Counted from the first letter of the stretch, positions 14,243 through 26,164 are shown. The stretch: 64,000 nt of DNA from Puffinus mauretanicus (GCA_023333565.1 JAJKFH010003493.1:3472001-3536000); one strand, 5' to 3'. A program made the numbers and translations. The notes: generated by a model from the sequence alone, not told the origin.

Positions 14243-16130
14243 CATGTTGGTCTCCAAGTCAAAGTCCACCTACAGTGAGATCTACTGTGGAGAAAATAAG
14301 TATCACTGATATTTTCACTTCATGATGATTCATTTCTGTCATGAAGCTTGCATGTGTGGAACTGTAAAACGTTTACACATGGACATGTGTATCAAATTCA
14401 GCGCTCGTGTGAATAAAAACAGTATAAATTTTTCAAAACTATCTCATAAAAAGTTGAACACTATGCTGTAACTTGCATCTTTTTACACCCTCAAATTAGT
14501 GTCTTGTCTGCTGCCATTTTGTCCTCCTCCCCTTTTTGCATGGCAGTTTCTGATAGATTGCAGCTTCCTCACCTTTGACTAGCATTTCCTTTGATAGCAA
14601 CGTGTTGGCCAAAATAATTTTTCCTTGGATATTAAAGAGGAATTCAAACACATCATGTGTGTTTTCTATGAGATTAGTTAAATAGTTACTGAATATGAAA
14701 TTTCTCCTGCCTAACTGTAACTGGCTAAAAGTTTATCGTCTAACCTGAGTTAAATGTTGATACCCCTCTGCGAGTCAGTGGAATGAGAGAAGTACCTGCA
14801 GAGAGGGATCAGTCTTCTTCCTCTCAGGTAACAATTCACCATCAGATGAATTGCCCCAGGGGGCACCTGTAGCACTGGCTAGTTTAGTTGAGATGCCTCC
14901 TTTTTAGGTAGTTAGAACTGGATGTGCCTTAAGCTCCTGCCTGATCTTCGTTCCAAATGCGGTGCTGGCACCGTGCAGACGCTTCAGGTGCTGCTGCAAA
15001 GTATCTCAGCTCTCCAGAGCAGGAGGGAAGTTGCAGTGCTGTGCAGCTGGCCATGTTTGTGTCCCTTCCTGGCTGTAGGTCTATGCTGCAGCCTTGCTCC
15101 CATCGATTGACCCAGTATAAAAAACAAGCTGCTCTGCATCCACTCGCGTTGGGATTGCATCTGCTGGCATTTTCCTCTTGCAGTTATATGTTGAAATCAC
15201 AGCTCAGTGCCTTCATAATCACTGGGAAACATAAAATCATACTGCATTGCCACTTTTTCTTTTTTCTTTTTATTTTTGAACAGCTCTATACAGCATCAAG
15301 AAAACAAAAGAGTATTGTTTCATGCCCATATCTTGACATTTTTCCATTTAGGGACTTAAGGGTGTGGAAATTGATTTGATTATATTCTATAGGAGCAAAC
15401 AGAATACTGATAAAATCTTTTACATATTTTGTGCTTCAAGATGTTTTATTTCTTAAAGGAAAATTAGGAGCAGAACTGTTCGGGGGAAAAAAGATAGAAA
15501 GGCTTGGAAAGAAAATTGACGCTTCCTTAAATAACTAGAGGTCACCAGATGACTAAAAAAAGTCATTTCATGTTCAGAAAATGGAAAACTTGGGCAAAAA
15601 GTCTGTTCTGGTTCAGCCACAAAATAAGGACAGCAACTAGAAATTAAAAAGCGACTTGCAACAAAATGATAAAAGAGGAAGTGGATACTAATCAATATAA
15701 ATTAGAAGTCAGAAGTATGGAAAATTTATAGGGAAAACCAAAAACAGGAAATGAAAAATATGTGGCTGACAAGGCAAAGGACAATAAAAAGTTTTCAGTG
15801 TATTAAGAACAAAAATCTTAATAGTATAAGCCACTAGATGGAGATAGTAAGATTGTTACAAGTGATTTGAAAGAGCTATAAGTGTTAAATAAATATTTTT
15901 ATTCTGCATTTTGAAAAATGCTTGATACTGTCCTCGTGTCATGAGTGTGCTAAGGCACTTTCCAAAATGCGTGGAAGAAAGAAAGGAAGATGTCAAGCAC
16001 CAGCTACTTGGACTAAAGACTATTTAAAATCAATAGGCCTGGATAACTTTTGCATAAGAGTCCTAAAAGATTTGTTGAGGAGATCCTTATTTCACTGATG
16101 CACCTTCTTGAAGTGGGGGAGTAGGGGGAT

Positions 16131-16223
16131 GGGAAAAAAAAACCACCAAAAAAGACCCAAACAAAAACCAAACAAACACTCACCACCTCTACCACCCCCC
16201 CAAAAAAAAACCCCAAACCACCC
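16131..16223. repeat. A/C-rich low-complexity tract
   Basis: About 90 bases are made almost only of A and C on the + strand: A runs, CCAAA and CCACC blocks, and C6-A9. The minus-strand frame across it gives glycine/valine/phenylalanine-rich nonsense. Confidence 0.9.
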
Positions 16224-19200
16224 ACGTGAAACCACAGGGGAGTACAGGAGTGCTAATGATTTGCTGGTATTTAAATGTAACTGATAACTATGCAATAATC
16301 GCATTGCTCCCATTTTTGAGCAAAATGAAAAGGACTCTATTTAATAATGCAATAAATTTTAGTTATTTTAGTTTAGCTGAATATAAACAGACAGTTAAAA
16401 CAGGCAGTATAAACAGACGATTTCACTATGTAAATATCTAGTTTTGTTACTTGAGACTTGTCATTTGACTGGTAAAGACGATTTTAGAAATAATAGACGT
16501 GCACAGTTTTGGCCACTGTTTTCTTTTAAACAAATACACTATACAGCATAAGGCATGTACACATCTGATTAAGAAGGGATTAATTGACAGATCCGCTACA
16601 TATCAAATTTAACTAATTCATGATGGTACAATCAGAAATGCAAAATGCAAGTTGGACTTATGAATGGACTGCATCCTGTAAATCAAAGTGCAAAAAAAAT
16701 AGAATCTAGAGTGCAAAAGCTGTACAGAATTTCTCAGCGCAACATCTGGATTTATAAATTTAAATTTATATATTATAAATGTATAAATTGTGAGAATACA
16801 ATGCCTGGATCTGGTGATGAATCTTAAAAGGTATGTTGCAAAATTGTAGAGAGTGTCAGAAAGATGGACAAAAAAAGTGAAACACTGACTAATTTCTTCA
16901 CCTCACCAAGGGGGTTGTCCACATGTGATATACTCAAAACTGACACGTATGTTAGACAAATTTTACTGAATGCAGTACAGAAATAAAATTACAAGGGAAA
17001 GAGGGAGAAAGGAAGGACTATGCATGTTGGAGTTGATGTTACCACCAGTTCCAGTTTTCATTCTTTGATTGAAAAAAATAATAGATTTTGTGTGTGTGTG
17101 AAAAAATACCTCTGACATGGACTCAGACAAGCTTCTCGGTCTTGTCGTTTGCTTTTAAGACCATCTTTCTTTTTAAAATTATTATCAATACACATAGTCA
17201 AAGAAGCTTCTGCACCAGATGTGTATTCATTCACATTCATTATCTTAAATCTTGTCACATGCTTAGGAGCAAAAGATGACAGGAGTGGGCATTTAGTAAA
17301 ACAATAAGCAGCAATAGTGCCTAAAATGTCAGTTTGGTTTTATGTTGGCAGCATTCTGTTTGTTTGTGTAATAACTATCCATATCCATGGGAAGGAAATT
17401 CAGAAAAATATGAGCGTTCAATTGCCACATGTCATCTGTGTTCAAACTATAAAATACTGGAAGTACTAGCTTTAAGCTTATAAAAACGCATATTGTTGCT
17501 ATTTATATTTCTTAAGCCTTGTATGTAGAAAATCCCAGTTGCTTAAAAAGAGCAGTGCTGCAAGTACTGTTATTGAACTGATAAAGTCTGCATGGCAAAG
17601 ATTTGTAAAGGCTCTCAGAATCAAAGGTGAGTCTTTGTTTACCTCTTGAAAACGCTTTTATAGGAGGTTCTGGTTAGCTATTTCCAACAGAGAATGGAGC
17701 AGTTGATCAGATAGCAGCTAAACTAATGAAAAGCATCATGGAAGTGACAGGAAGATTAATTAAGTTCCTCCAGTTGTATTCACGTGTGGCGGTACAGAGT
17801 TCCTTTGGGTACTGCTGCAGTTAAATGGTATTCATGGTGACAAATATTGCAGGTTTCCAGAAGTGACACTTCTGAGTCAAGGGTAAAAAACACATTTGGT
17901 AGTTTTAGCCGGTGGAGAATGTGCAAAACCAAAGATGAGCCTCTATGGCTAGTTAAAATATACAAACGCAACTTGCTCCTTCCCTTCTTATCCTTTAGCA
18001 TAACCTCAAGAGATCAGTAATGAATCACAAAATCTACATTATTGTGTAGTATGTCTTAAACTACTCCAGATGGCTTCAAAATAAAAACAAACCAAATTTC
18101 TAGTCAATGTGCTTAGTATATTTGATTTGAGGCACAAAAATATGTGCACTTGGAAACACTTTCAATTACTTTTGGAGCCTTACAAAGCTGTGGCTTGTTT
18201 GCTGTTTTTTATTCTGCACTGTGGTTACTGTAGAACTAATAGGAATTAAATATCTGCAATGCATAAATTTCCAAATTATGTAGAAGCTCTAGCCCTACTT
18301 TACCTTCAAGAATCTTTTAGTTTTGGGGTGCTTTTGGTGAATTAGTAGGTCAAGTGTGATTTGGATTGCTTCTCTCACTTTATTTTCAGGAACAAATATT
18401 TGCACAATACATTTTTATTCTTAAGAGCTGTCTCTGTACAGTAGATAAAATTTATTTTTAGGAAAATCTGGAAACCTTTCAAGCGTATGAGATCTTTTAA
18501 CCTACTACACATGATGCATAAACTTAAAATGTTGTGTCGCTATTGTATTTTGTTGCCTACTATTACGTTTCTGCCAGCAAAGAGTCCCTCGATATGCTTC
18601 TGCATTTGCAAGAAAAGGTTTGTGGTCAGCCTCACTAATTGAAATTCATCAAAGCCAACTGGTAAGAGTCTGCGTATAAATCTAATATTAGTTGCCTCCT
18701 GGGAGAGTTCAAGACTGGAAGAGAGTTTTCCAGGAATCCTAGGGAATTAACTGGGTGCATTAATATTAAATATTAATTGCTCTCTGCAACAGACATGCCT
18801 GTGAGTGGTTTTAATACTTACTATGGAGGCATTGTGTAAATCAGTGGATAGATAAAAATCAGTAGAAAGCATAGATAGCGCAGCTAGTTCACGAAGTGGC
18901 CTTCTGGCTCTAGACCAAGTCAGGCATGGCAGGGGGTAACCTATAGCTCTGGAGAAATGTAGGGTATGTGCTGTACTTCTGGGACGTGTGTACTCTCAGC
19001 TTGCTTTTTGTTTTTTTCCGAGGACGTAATGTCTTGTGGGGTAGTCTGCATTGTGAAAATCTGCCCTTTGTGGCAAACCCTTTACCAAAGAGGGGTTGTC
19101 AAGGCAAGGAAGGGCAGAAGAAATCAAGGTGGAGAAATCAATTAGGAAAAAAAGAAGCAGGTTGTTGGGAAAGAGGATTTTGGGGAGCAGAAGCTACTTC

Positions 19201-20159
19201 TACTATTAGAAATGAGGATGTGGGGTAGCTGTTTTAGCAGAAGGTACTTTTTTCATGTTACGTTTATGCTATTGCTGAATCATGAGGGTTTTGGGGTTTT
19301 GGTTTTATAGGTGAACCATGCATGAAAACATGATAATTTTGCAGCTGACCTGCATCTGTAGCAAAGCTAAATGCTAGTTAGCCTGTGCTGGCTTGTTGAT
19401 GATTGGGAGTTTGCACTGTGGGCTGACATCATGGGCTAATTTGCTCATTCATTCTGCATGATCCTGCATGCCCGGACTGGGTCTACTCAAATCTCCAGAC
19501 GCGCACAAGTGTTTGCTGCTCCTGACTGTGCTTCCCCACAGTTGTGTTCAGCAGAGTCCTCAGTGCCCGAGTTAAAACACCAGCCATTTGGGACTGCAAT
19601 TACTAAACTAATCCTTGCTTTCACTGACAGTGACAATATACCACTCTGGGAATAAAATTTATTCTTTGTCCCTTGCTTGGAACTCTACTTCTTTTTGCAG
19701 TTTATTAATGTTGTATGTGTGTAAATGAAAGCAGAGTTTGGCATGGAGTATGTGAATTTGGGCTGTGAAAGCTTTCCAGGAGACCACCAGTGACTTTACC
19801 TCCTCCCTTGCATTTGTTCCATAGTTGAAATGCAAAGAAATTAAAGAAAACTTCTTGTTTTAGTTTCTCTTTGGCTACTTTGATTGTATGCTTATTGTAA
19901 GAACACAAATAAGATGCAATAAGGGGGGAGATGGTCCTGATTGTTTTGCATCCTAAAGTGCAAAACAAAAGTGGAGGTAACATTCAGAACCAAGTAGTGA
20001 AGAATATGTCGGTCTACGTGGCACTTTGCTGTTTACGCTTCCTGAGGAGCTGACCTGCCATCAGGCTTCACCAAATTGGTACAGGTATTGTAACAGAGCA
20101 GCCAGCTCAAGAAGGGATGTTTAAAGGCAGCATGGTTGCTGCCTGACCGCTAATGGTAC

Positions 20160-20420
20160 ATCTACAGAGACATGAGTCATCTGTACCCGGGCTCTCAGCT
20201 GGCCAGCGGACGGCATGAATCAGCAAGGCGTATCAGCTTGGAGGAACGTCGAGACTGGAGGTAGCCTACCTCTCGCAGGGTCTGACTCCCGGCAGAATGA
20301 GCCTGAGCTTTTCTGCGATAAGGTAAACGCAACCTAACCGGCAAATGCTGCGCCTGGGTGCAGGCTGTCCTAAAGGGCATCACTCAGTGCCCCTGCAAAA
20401 GCGCTTCGGAGCTAGCAAAG
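20160..20420. promoter_or_regulatory. CpG-enriched patch upstream of ZNF385D exon 1
   Basis: By eye there are about 15 CpG dinucleotides in roughly 260 bases, against a very CpG-poor background. It also has GC-rich words such as CCCGGG, AGCGGACGGC, AACGTCGAG and AGCGCTTCGG. It lies about 2.3 kb upstream of the first coding exon. A donor-like AAG|GTAAAC falls at about 20321-20328. The patch could be a promoter fragment or a non-coding first exon with splice donor. The sequence alone cannot decide. Confidence 0.35.
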
Positions 20421-22299
20421 GAGCTGAAGGATTTCACAGGGAATTGATTCTCTGAGCTTTTACCTTCGGTGAAGGGAGGGGAGGGAATGCTTGTGCCGCA
20501 GAAAGCTCCTAATAGTAGCTTATACCTACTGCTCAGAGGACATTAGAGTGGCTCAGCTGCGATATTTTAAACCAGCCTTTGAGGGTGGTATTTGCTCCTA
20601 TACCGAGGTGTCCCTCCTTGTACAGTAGAAGTGAATGAGCATTGTAACGATGAAATAGAGGAAAGGAAGGTACCATGAGTACCTGCTGTTACTTCCTGTC
20701 CAACCCCTTTAGTTAAAATACAAACCATGGGTTTTAGACAGCTTTTTTTTTTTCCCAGAGGTTTCTATGTAGTATTTCTTCACTGCAATATGGGATTTGC
20801 TCAAGTTAAGTTGCCGTTGGTCAGTTTGAACCACACAAGAAGTCTTGATCTTCTTCGCACACACTGTGGCCTCAAAGTGCGCTCCTGCACTGTGTGCTTT
20901 TTAGTTGTGAAGCAAAGTTTATTTTGGAGTTTATCTGTGTACCATGTATGTCTCATTTCAGGCGTACCTCTTCCTAGGGGCAGTTGGAATAAGAAGGGGG
21001 GCTGAGAAAGGCCGGGCATCAGAAACGGAGAACTGTGGGACTGCCAGTGAGGGACAGGACTTAAATTCATGCCCCAGTTCCCCCCAGCAGTGTTTAATCT
21101 CGGTGACTTTCATACAGGTAGCATGAAACCTCATGAGAGCAATGCTGTGGAGGACTCTTGCCGAGAGATGCGTAGCAGCGATGTACCACGGCTCTTAACT
21201 CTTCCGCTGCAATTGCAGCGTTCCTCGGCTGCTGTGCTGGTGGGATAATTTTGCCCTAAGTGATTAGATCTCATGAAATAGTAGTTACTGTGTGGAGCTT
21301 TTACAAATAAGAAGTGGAGCTTTAAATGAATTATACCTGTCATCCTCTTTCCTGTAGAATGAAACCATTCATCCCATTAGATCCTATTATAATGAAATAA
21401 ACACTTCAGCATACTGTCCATTATTTTTTACCTTTATTTAGTTTAAGTGTATTATCAGTGATACATGCCAGACTGACAGCAGGAAACCGATGTCCTCTAT
21501 TGATTTATAGAACAGACATAATACGTGCACAAATACAGACCGCATAGTCTTCACCATGCTGCCACAGCAGTGTGTGTCAGATCCATCCCGAGGCACTACA
21601 TGTAGGTGGTGGAGAGTATTTCAATATTTCTTTGGTCTTTCTTCCTCTGAAGCTGCTACTAGTTCGTATAGCAGCAGGGACTGTGTGGGGACCTATTTAC
21701 AACAAACTTAGGGCCACTCCATTTGTCACAGAACAATAAAATAGCTACTAGCTGCTAATGACTTATCAACCTGGGCCGGAAAGGAACCGGAGACCTGGAG
21801 GGTGAAAGGTTGTAAACTCCATTACAAATCCTTGCTGTCATATGTCTCCCATCTTCACGCTTTGTTATTCATGCAAAGAAATCGTAGTTGAAAATATGAG
21901 TTCAGCTCTATTGAAATTGAACTACCTATTTGTCAGTTGCTTTTTAAAAATAGAAACAGACTGAGCTTTATCCAACATTTGGATTAAAATAATTTATTGA
22001 AATGGAACTATTGATTTAAAAAAAAAAAAACAAAAAAACAAAAAAACGTCCCAGAAGGACATGATCTTGCAAAGTGCCAAGCATCTTTATCTTCTACTGA
22101 AGCTGGGGAATCAGGGCACTTGGGGCTTCTCCTGGAGCCTGCTCTTCAAAGAAAAATACACAATATATGCTTTGTCTTTCCCATCGATTATGTAATTGAG
22201 CACGTTATGTCACTGAACGCATTTGCTGCCAAAAAAAAAAAAAAAAGAAAAAAACCCCGTACAATTTTAGAAGGGCGCTTTTTTTTCCCCAAGGCAGAC
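20421..22299. other. non-coding DNA between CpG patches
   Basis: No coding exon is supported. A-rich low-complexity runs occur at 22018-22046 and 22231-22254. Composition is moderately GC-richer than the flank further left, but I see no specific element. Confidence 0.45.
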
Positions 22300-22657
22300 T
22301 TAGATTAACCAGGATATTAGAGCACGTCGTTGCGAGCCCGTTAAAGAAAAGATCTGTTTGTAGTACTCTTAGTCCTGATGTCACAGGCACAGCAAGGACA
22401 TCAGAAGGAGGAGTCAGATTACAGTAAGAATGGGCAGTGCAGCATGCAGCCGGAGTAAACGCTAAATCAGACAGGGATTGTATCAGGGATAAGACTGCCT
22501 GCAAAGCGCTCATCCTGAGGAGGCACGCTGCTCACTCACGCGTCTTGTGCTGGGAAATTTCCACATAATGTAGAATGAAAGAGCTCTGTTTTACATGTCA
22601 GCCCTGTGCGGGAGCTAATGCTGAATACACAGCGGTGGGATCCTGACTGCATGATTA
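22300..22657 (+). promoter_or_regulatory. ZNF385D: putative promoter / 5' leader of ZNF385D short isoform
   Basis: This is the sequence immediately before the ZNF385D start codon. CpG is raised here and for about 200 bases into intron 1 (words such as CACGTCGTTGCGAGCCCG near 22323-22340 and CACGCGTC near 22537-22544). No convincing TATA box or initiator is visible, so a dispersed CpG-type promoter is more likely; that is inference. The last 90 bases contain several upstream ATGs, including a bare start-stop ATGTAG at 22568-22573. An in-frame TGA at 22652-22654 closes the main frame, so translation of the ZNF385D frame cannot begin further upstream within this exon. The transcription start site cannot be located from sequence. 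Confidence 0.45.
22575..22646 (+). other. upstream ORF, 23 codons, in ZNF385D leader
   Basis: The ATG at 22575-22577 has A at -3 and A at +4, a better context than the annotated start. The frame runs 23 codons to TGA at 22644-22646, ending 11 bases before the ZNF385D ATG. A smaller frame (22595-22618, ATG to TAA, 7 codons) is nested in another phase. These matter only if the transcript starts upstream of 22575, which is not shown. Confidence 0.5.
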
Positions 22658-22679
22658 ATGAGAAACATAATGTATTTTG
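22618..22679 (+). other. overlapping upstream ORF running through the ZNF385D start and splice
   Basis: The ATG at 22618 is in frame with a second ATG at 22651, and this frame passes over the ZNF385D ATG at 22658 in a different phase. After splicing from 22679 to 54361 it continues into exon 2 and meets TAA there, in the TAT-TAA that overlaps the LDIK codons. I count 46 codons from 22618, or 35 from 22651. Both ATGs have weak context (C and T at -3). It is either leaky-scanning regulation or neutral. Confidence 0.45.
22658..22679 (+). CDS. ZNF385D: ZNF385D coding exon 1 (short isoform N-terminus)
   Basis: This is the first coding exon of zinc finger protein 385D, a nuclear protein of the ZNF385 family. 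Family members carry several U1/matrin-type C2H2 fingers related to dsRNA/DNA-binding JAZ fingers. The exon encodes Met-Arg-Asn-Ile-Met-Tyr-Phe plus the first base of Gly8, then an excellent donor, G|GTAAGTG, from 22680. An in-frame TGA at 22652-22654 fixes the start at this ATG or at the internal Met5 (22670). The seven residues and the phase-1 junction equal the human ZNF385D N-terminus as I remember it, and joining to 54361 continues the known protein without a break. Context at Met1 is weak (T at -3, A at +4), whereas Met5 has A at -3. The non-coding part of the exon lies upstream and is undelimited. The zinc fingers are not in this window. Identification is secure because of the matching second exon. 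Confidence 0.9.
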
Positions 22680-22905
22680 GTAAGTGTTAACTGTGATGTA
22701 ATTCTGTTTCTGCTCACATTATCAATAGGAGCGATTATTATAAATTTCGGATTCAAGAACGTTTCGTGCTGGCACGCACCTAAAACTGACAACTGGGGAA
22801 TCCTGTCGGCTGTGCAGTTCGAAAGGATTCCATTGTCTGGGAAATTTTCTGTTTGAGTGGGCTACCGCGTAGTTTTAGCGGCTTGAAAAATAAGCTAGGA
22901 TAAGA

Positions 22906-22923
22906 TAGGATGAACTCATCCTA
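22906..22923. repeat. 18-bp near-perfect palindrome beside GATA motifs
   Basis: TAGGATGA-AC-TCATCCTA forms 8-bp perfect inverted arms with a 2-bp centre. It lies about 225 bases into intron 1, directly after GGATAAGATAGG, which holds two GATA words. A role as a factor-binding site is only conjecture. Confidence 0.85.
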
Positions 22924-25109
22924 GGTTCGTTTTGTATGAACTTGTGTTTCATCTGCCGAGAGGGGATGAGAAATGGTTGTGAGGCATGGGAAGTTTTAGA
23001 CGAACTTAATGTAATGGACGAGCTGCTACTGCACTGTCTGTGGTGGGGAGGCACAGTAAGCCTTAGTATTTCATTCAGCTTTTAGTTTGAAGAATTCAAA
23101 GGTACAAAGGCGAAACAATGCTTTATTTACAGTGGTGTGTTTGCCGAGTACTCTGCATTATGCAGATCGCCGGTGTGGGGTTGGCTCCTAGCATACCACG
23201 AAATGCATATTATTTTAAGCCGTTAGAGGTCTCAGAGCTGTTAAATATTTGTGCAGAGTTTAGTTTTGCTGCTTGATGGAAATCTTCCTTAAGCTTACAG
23301 CTGAGCTGGCTGCATACCCTAAAAACATGCTGGAGCGTAGAGCTATGTCTAAGCAATGTAGTGCTGCAGTACTGAGCTGGGATGTACAATTGCAATATAA
23401 TGCTGCAAGTTAGTGCTGCTAAATAGCAAAAAAATAAAATAGAAAATTTGGTGGTGTGATGGAAAAATACTATTCTTGGCTACTTGAAATCTCATCTAGC
23501 CTCAGTGTTAATTTATAGCTGCATAATACTTAGAATGAACACAGAGCAGAGAGTTGGAGGATTTCTGGGACGTTCAGCAGCTTTCTCAGTTTCATTAAAT
23601 ATTGAATCAGGAGTTCACGTCAAGCTTTAAGAGAAGAACTTTTGTCATATTCTGAGCCCTGTCACGAAAGTGCTATGCTTTATGACATGCTAAGCATTAT
23701 TTTCTTATTTTCATAAAATTAAAAATATGGGGGGGGGTTTGTTGTCTTTAACAGTGAAACCCATCAGTTATGAAAGCAGATTGATTTTGATGTAACTGTC
23801 CTAACGGAAAAAATATAAATTGGCTGAGTAGTCAGAACTGTTCAGAGTACCTTTCAAAGATAAATTTGCAATGGTTTAGCTTTACTATATTTTCCAAAGA
23901 CTGAGGAAGAATAGACAAGCATTATGGGTTTAGGTTTGAGTAATTTGGATTAATTCTCTTCACCATTAAAAATGTGGTGTTAGGTTAATGTTTTGCTCAT
24001 TTCTTTTGGGTTATTTTTCTACCTTTAATAACATTGCAAGCGCGAGATGGGTTTTATTTTTTTACAGCCAGTTTTGCAACAATTGCCTGTGTGACTAGGA
24101 TTAGAAGTTATGGTTTCCTGAAGTTATACAGGTTAGGGTATTAGGTGTATGTTAGCTGTATGGTACTTAATGTTATTATCTTTTTTTTCTGTCCATAATT
24201 TTCAGAAACATGTAATGGTGATCAAACTTATTTTGGTGTTACTTCTTTGAAAAAATACAAACATGCTTATTTGTTTTCTGGTGCAACACAAGTTTTTAAT
24301 TGGAACAAACTGGATTGAGCTTTCTCTCTTCTTTGTAGGAAATTTCACTTCTGAGAGCAGAGCTGAAAGTTTCTGTTAGGCAGGTTCTCGGTCTGCTTTG
24401 ATCACTCTGAACCTTCCTTTAATATGAAGTTTTAAATGAATGTTCTTGTTTCTGTCTTTTGCATAACAAAGCATGAGCTAATGGGGATAATGTTTACCTG
24501 TGGTTGTTCTGGGTGTTTTCCTGCTCTGTCTGTGAGAAGCCAGAACGTCTGTAATCTCACCTGTCCCTGTTGTAACACTTACTGCACAAAGCAGTATTGC
24601 ATAGAGCCGGCTGAAAGCTTGACTGCGTACATCACGCACCTACTTTGACTTAAAATTGCTGTAGCCATCACGTAGACAATATCGGAATTTTTCTGAGGAA
24701 AAAAAAAATTTCCTTTTAATATTAGTAAAGGATTCTGCGGGTTTTTTTTCTCTGTGCATGCTACTATTGGGCCACCTAAAGAATAGGAAGGGAAGAAAAA
24801 GAAAGCATTTCTGTATGTTTGTATGCATCTTGCTTGTTTTTCTGGGCCTTCTTGTCTAAGTGCTGCTGATGTAAGGTGGCATAGTGGGAACACACGTGTA
24901 CAGCGTTAAGGTTGAAATAAATACTGAAATAATTACTGTGGAAAGTAAGACCTAACCCTCTGAAAGTATTATTCTTATAGAGCAAATATTAATGGGTGAA
25001 GTGAGTTTCATAACCATCAGAGAGAAAAGTTGCTAAATTCAGGAATCAGTCATAGCATTTCTTGCTCTCTTTAAAGCTGTAGCCTCTAAGAAGATTTTGG
25101 GCTGAGGTA

Positions 25110-25151
25110 TTCTACTATCCTACTACATTCTACTATGTATATTCTACTATT
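25110..25151. repeat. degenerate tandem repeat of TTCTACTAT
   Basis: Four imperfect copies of a 9-14 base unit, TATTCTACTAT / CCTACTACAT / TCTACTATGTAT / ATTCTACTAT, lie in a row. This is a small minisatellite in intron 1. Confidence 0.85.
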
Positions 25152-25570
25152 TGAGCTGAGCCTTCAAATAATTAAACTTACTGTGACCCTTCTAATTGCA
25201 TGAGCCTTTCTTTTACATTGCACCAGAATTTTGATGGAGTGGTTTCAATAACTGCTAATTTTCACTCACCGTGCTGTGCTTTAGAGTTTGTTGTTTGGTC
25301 ACCGTGGATACATTTGTTACTTATTGAATTGGTTTGGCATTCATCATTTCGAGTTGAACAGAAATATGGAATTGTAATAATAATAATAAAAATCCTACAA
25401 AACGATGTAGTGTGTTTATAGAGTAAGCCAAAAGCGAATGAAAATAATAAATTTCTGTGAAGTGTTTTAATAGGTAGACGTTCTGCACTTAAAAACATAC
25501 ATACCTACCCAAAGCAACTTTTGCTTGCTTTTTTCATGCAGTTAATAATTTAGCATAACATAAAAGTCAA

Positions 25571-26060
25571 TTGCGACCGTTCTCAGCAGCTCCGAGAGGA
25601 GAAGCGGTGGGTGGCTGTCAGTGCCACAGCGCTCTTGTTGCACGCTGATAAGAGGGGACCTCCTCTAGTCCCGCTCAATGCGAGGGCTCTGCTGTGGCCA
25701 ATGGCCGTAGCTGGACGCTGCCACCTCTACCTTAAAAGGTCCCGCCAGCCGCTGCTGCCTTGGCTCGGCCACCTTGCCTTCCTTGGCCTGGCAGCGCGGG
25801 CGGCTCGGGGGAGCTGGCTCGTCCTGCGAGCCTGATAGCCCCCGTGGCCACCCCTCTAGCTGGGTGGCCAGTCTGTTCGGGTCAGGTGGAAAGTGCTCTT
25901 CGCCGTTTGGGAGGTGAAGGGGGAGAGCTTTTGGTGTGTGCCATGCACCGGAGCCGTACGCGATGGTCATCAAACCGGAGGAAACGCTGTAGTGATATTG
26001 CAGTTATGGGACAGTGAGCACTGGTCCTGAGGGCTCAATAAACCCCGACTGCAAGTGAGA
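25571..26060. promoter_or_regulatory. CpG-rich islet in intron 1, possible alternative promoter
   Basis: I count about 30 CpGs in 490 bases, with GC content far above the flanking intron; the borders are abrupt. A CCAAT box sits at 25698-25702 inside GGCCAATGGCC, followed by CTTAAAAGG at 25731-25739, a promoter-like spacing. Open frames of 74-102 codons occur on both strands, as expected for GC-rich DNA, and none resembles a known protein. AATAAA occurs at 26037-26042 and a donor-like A|GTGAGA near 26054. It starts about 2.9 kb downstream of exon 1. Candidates are an alternative promoter with first exon, an enhancer CpG island, or an unrecognised insertion. Confidence 0.45.
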
Positions 26061-26164
26061 GGGAAGCCAATCCTCCACCCCCGCTGCCAAAAAAATCACT
26101 CCCCCGCACGCCCCCATACCTTGCCCTTGCTGAAGAAGCACAACCGAAAAAAGAACTAAAATTA

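Larger units (their letters stand above)
5237..20159. other. gene-free upstream flank with scattered simple repeats
   Basis: Nearly 15 kb without a supported gene. Open frames up to 140 codons (for example 14957-15379 +) have low-complexity or composition-biased translations and no known domain. Simple tracts include A16 at 6971-6986, a short GT run near 17088-17101, and a G/T-rich AGGGTTTTGGGGTTTTGG at about 19285-19302. I recognise no interspersed repeat here, though old, diverged ones could be present. If ZNF385D has a longer isoform with an upstream first exon, this would be intron for that isoform. I found no exon encoding the extra N-terminal zinc finger known from ZNF385 long forms. 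Confidence 0.5.

Noticed and set aside
14957..15379. 140-codon + strand frame
   Set aside because: The translation has no recognisable domain, includes a poly-Phe run from a T-rich tract, and shows no promoter or splice structure.
19285..19302. G/T-rich AGGGTTTTGGGGTTTTGG as a G-quadruplex or telomere-like repeat
   Set aside because: Only two G tracts of three or more are present, too few for a standard quadruplex or an interstitial telomere array.
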